A stretch of 64,000 nucleotides of DNA from CBDDKW01 sp965230425 (lineage in GTDB: Bacteria > Pseudomonadota > Gammaproteobacteria > UBA1113), in contig CBDDKW010000021.1 in the NCBI GenBank assembly GCA_965230425.1, forward strand, positions 24,826 to 88,825, given 5' to 3'. Every line of letters starts with the position of its first letter. The stretch's first letter is position 1. Both the position numbers and the translations under genes were made by a program. This document shows positions 63,952 to 64,000 of this stretch, piece by piece. The notes beneath the pieces were generated by a model, which saw only the letters and a program-made list of their open reading frames with translations, was not told the DNA's origin and did not search any database.

Positions 63952-64000
63952 TCTATATTGGGCTATATGCCTACTGCGTGATTCTTGATTAAAATCAATA

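Noticed and set aside
1..64000. tRNA, rRNA and CRISPR arrays
   Set aside because: I looked through the intergenic gaps on both strands and saw no cloverleaf with a T-arm GTTCGA core, no rRNA sequence and no regularly spaced identical repeats.

Overview
The window looks like chromosomal DNA of an AT-rich, host-associated gammaproteobacterium. The housekeeping blocks follow gammaproteobacterial order: maf / rpmF-plsX-fabH-fabD-fabG-acpP-fabF-mltG-tmk-holB-pilZ-tatD, rne / rluC, clpS-clpA / infA, lolC-lolD, DUF2062 / comEC, msbA-lpxK and ydbH-ynbE-ydbL. Interspersed are long, unrecognised proteins with helical or ankyrin-like repeats, Ser-rich linkers and coiled coils. Two of these sit behind sequences that fit the PmrA box used by Legionella and Coxiella for Dot/Icm genes and effectors. 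A Legionellales-type intracellular bacterium is therefore my inference; no secretion apparatus or rRNA gene is present to prove it.

Layout. 1-2.4 kb: the end of an IS10-like insertion sequence abutting a pentapeptide-repeat gene, then a short-chain dehydrogenase. 2.7-16.6 kb: accessory region with a 1798-residue helical-repeat protein, a small exported protein, a HepT/MntA toxin-antitoxin pair overlapping the end of aconitase (acnA), a 968-residue ankyrin-type protein and a threefold-repeat acidic protein. 16.8-28 kb: mnmA, icd, clpSA, infA, rne, rluC and maf. 27.7-37.9 kb: fatty-acid synthesis cluster running into mltG, tmk, holB, PilZ, tatD and ppiB. 38-42.4 kb: exported protein, DUF3025 protein, 3-hydroxybutyrate dehydrogenase, Kdo hydroxylase, then a hairpin-rich intergenic element. 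43-47.4 kb: three orphan proteins. 47.4-54.3 kb: glycerophosphodiesterase and GlpD, the YdbH/YnbE/YdbL envelope system and 3-oxoacid CoA-transferase. 54.3-62.2 kb: LolC/D, DUF2062, ComEC, MsbA and LpxK. 62.1-64 kb: a tyrosine-rich lipoprotein and a coiled-coil protein.

Themes. Envelope building is strongly represented: fatty acid synthesis, PlsX, LpxK and MsbA for lipid A, KdoO for inner-core modification, LolCD for lipoproteins, YdbH/YnbE/YdbL for the intermembrane bridge, MltG for peptidoglycan. Catabolism favours ketone bodies and glycerophosphodiesters (ScoAB, BdhA, UgpQ, GlpD) feeding a TCA cycle represented by acnA and icd. Gene packing is tight, with many 4-base overlaps and two convergent pairs overlapping by 30 bases.

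The most interesting signals are: two PmrA-like boxes with the same 7-base spacing to a -10 box; an intergenic array of four hairpins, each with an ANGGA hexaloop, resembling a CsrA/RsmA-sequestering RNA (or a dispersed repeat that mimics one); a three-copy multi-hairpin repeat used as 3' ends of transcripts; and the giant LP-R-FC repeat protein.
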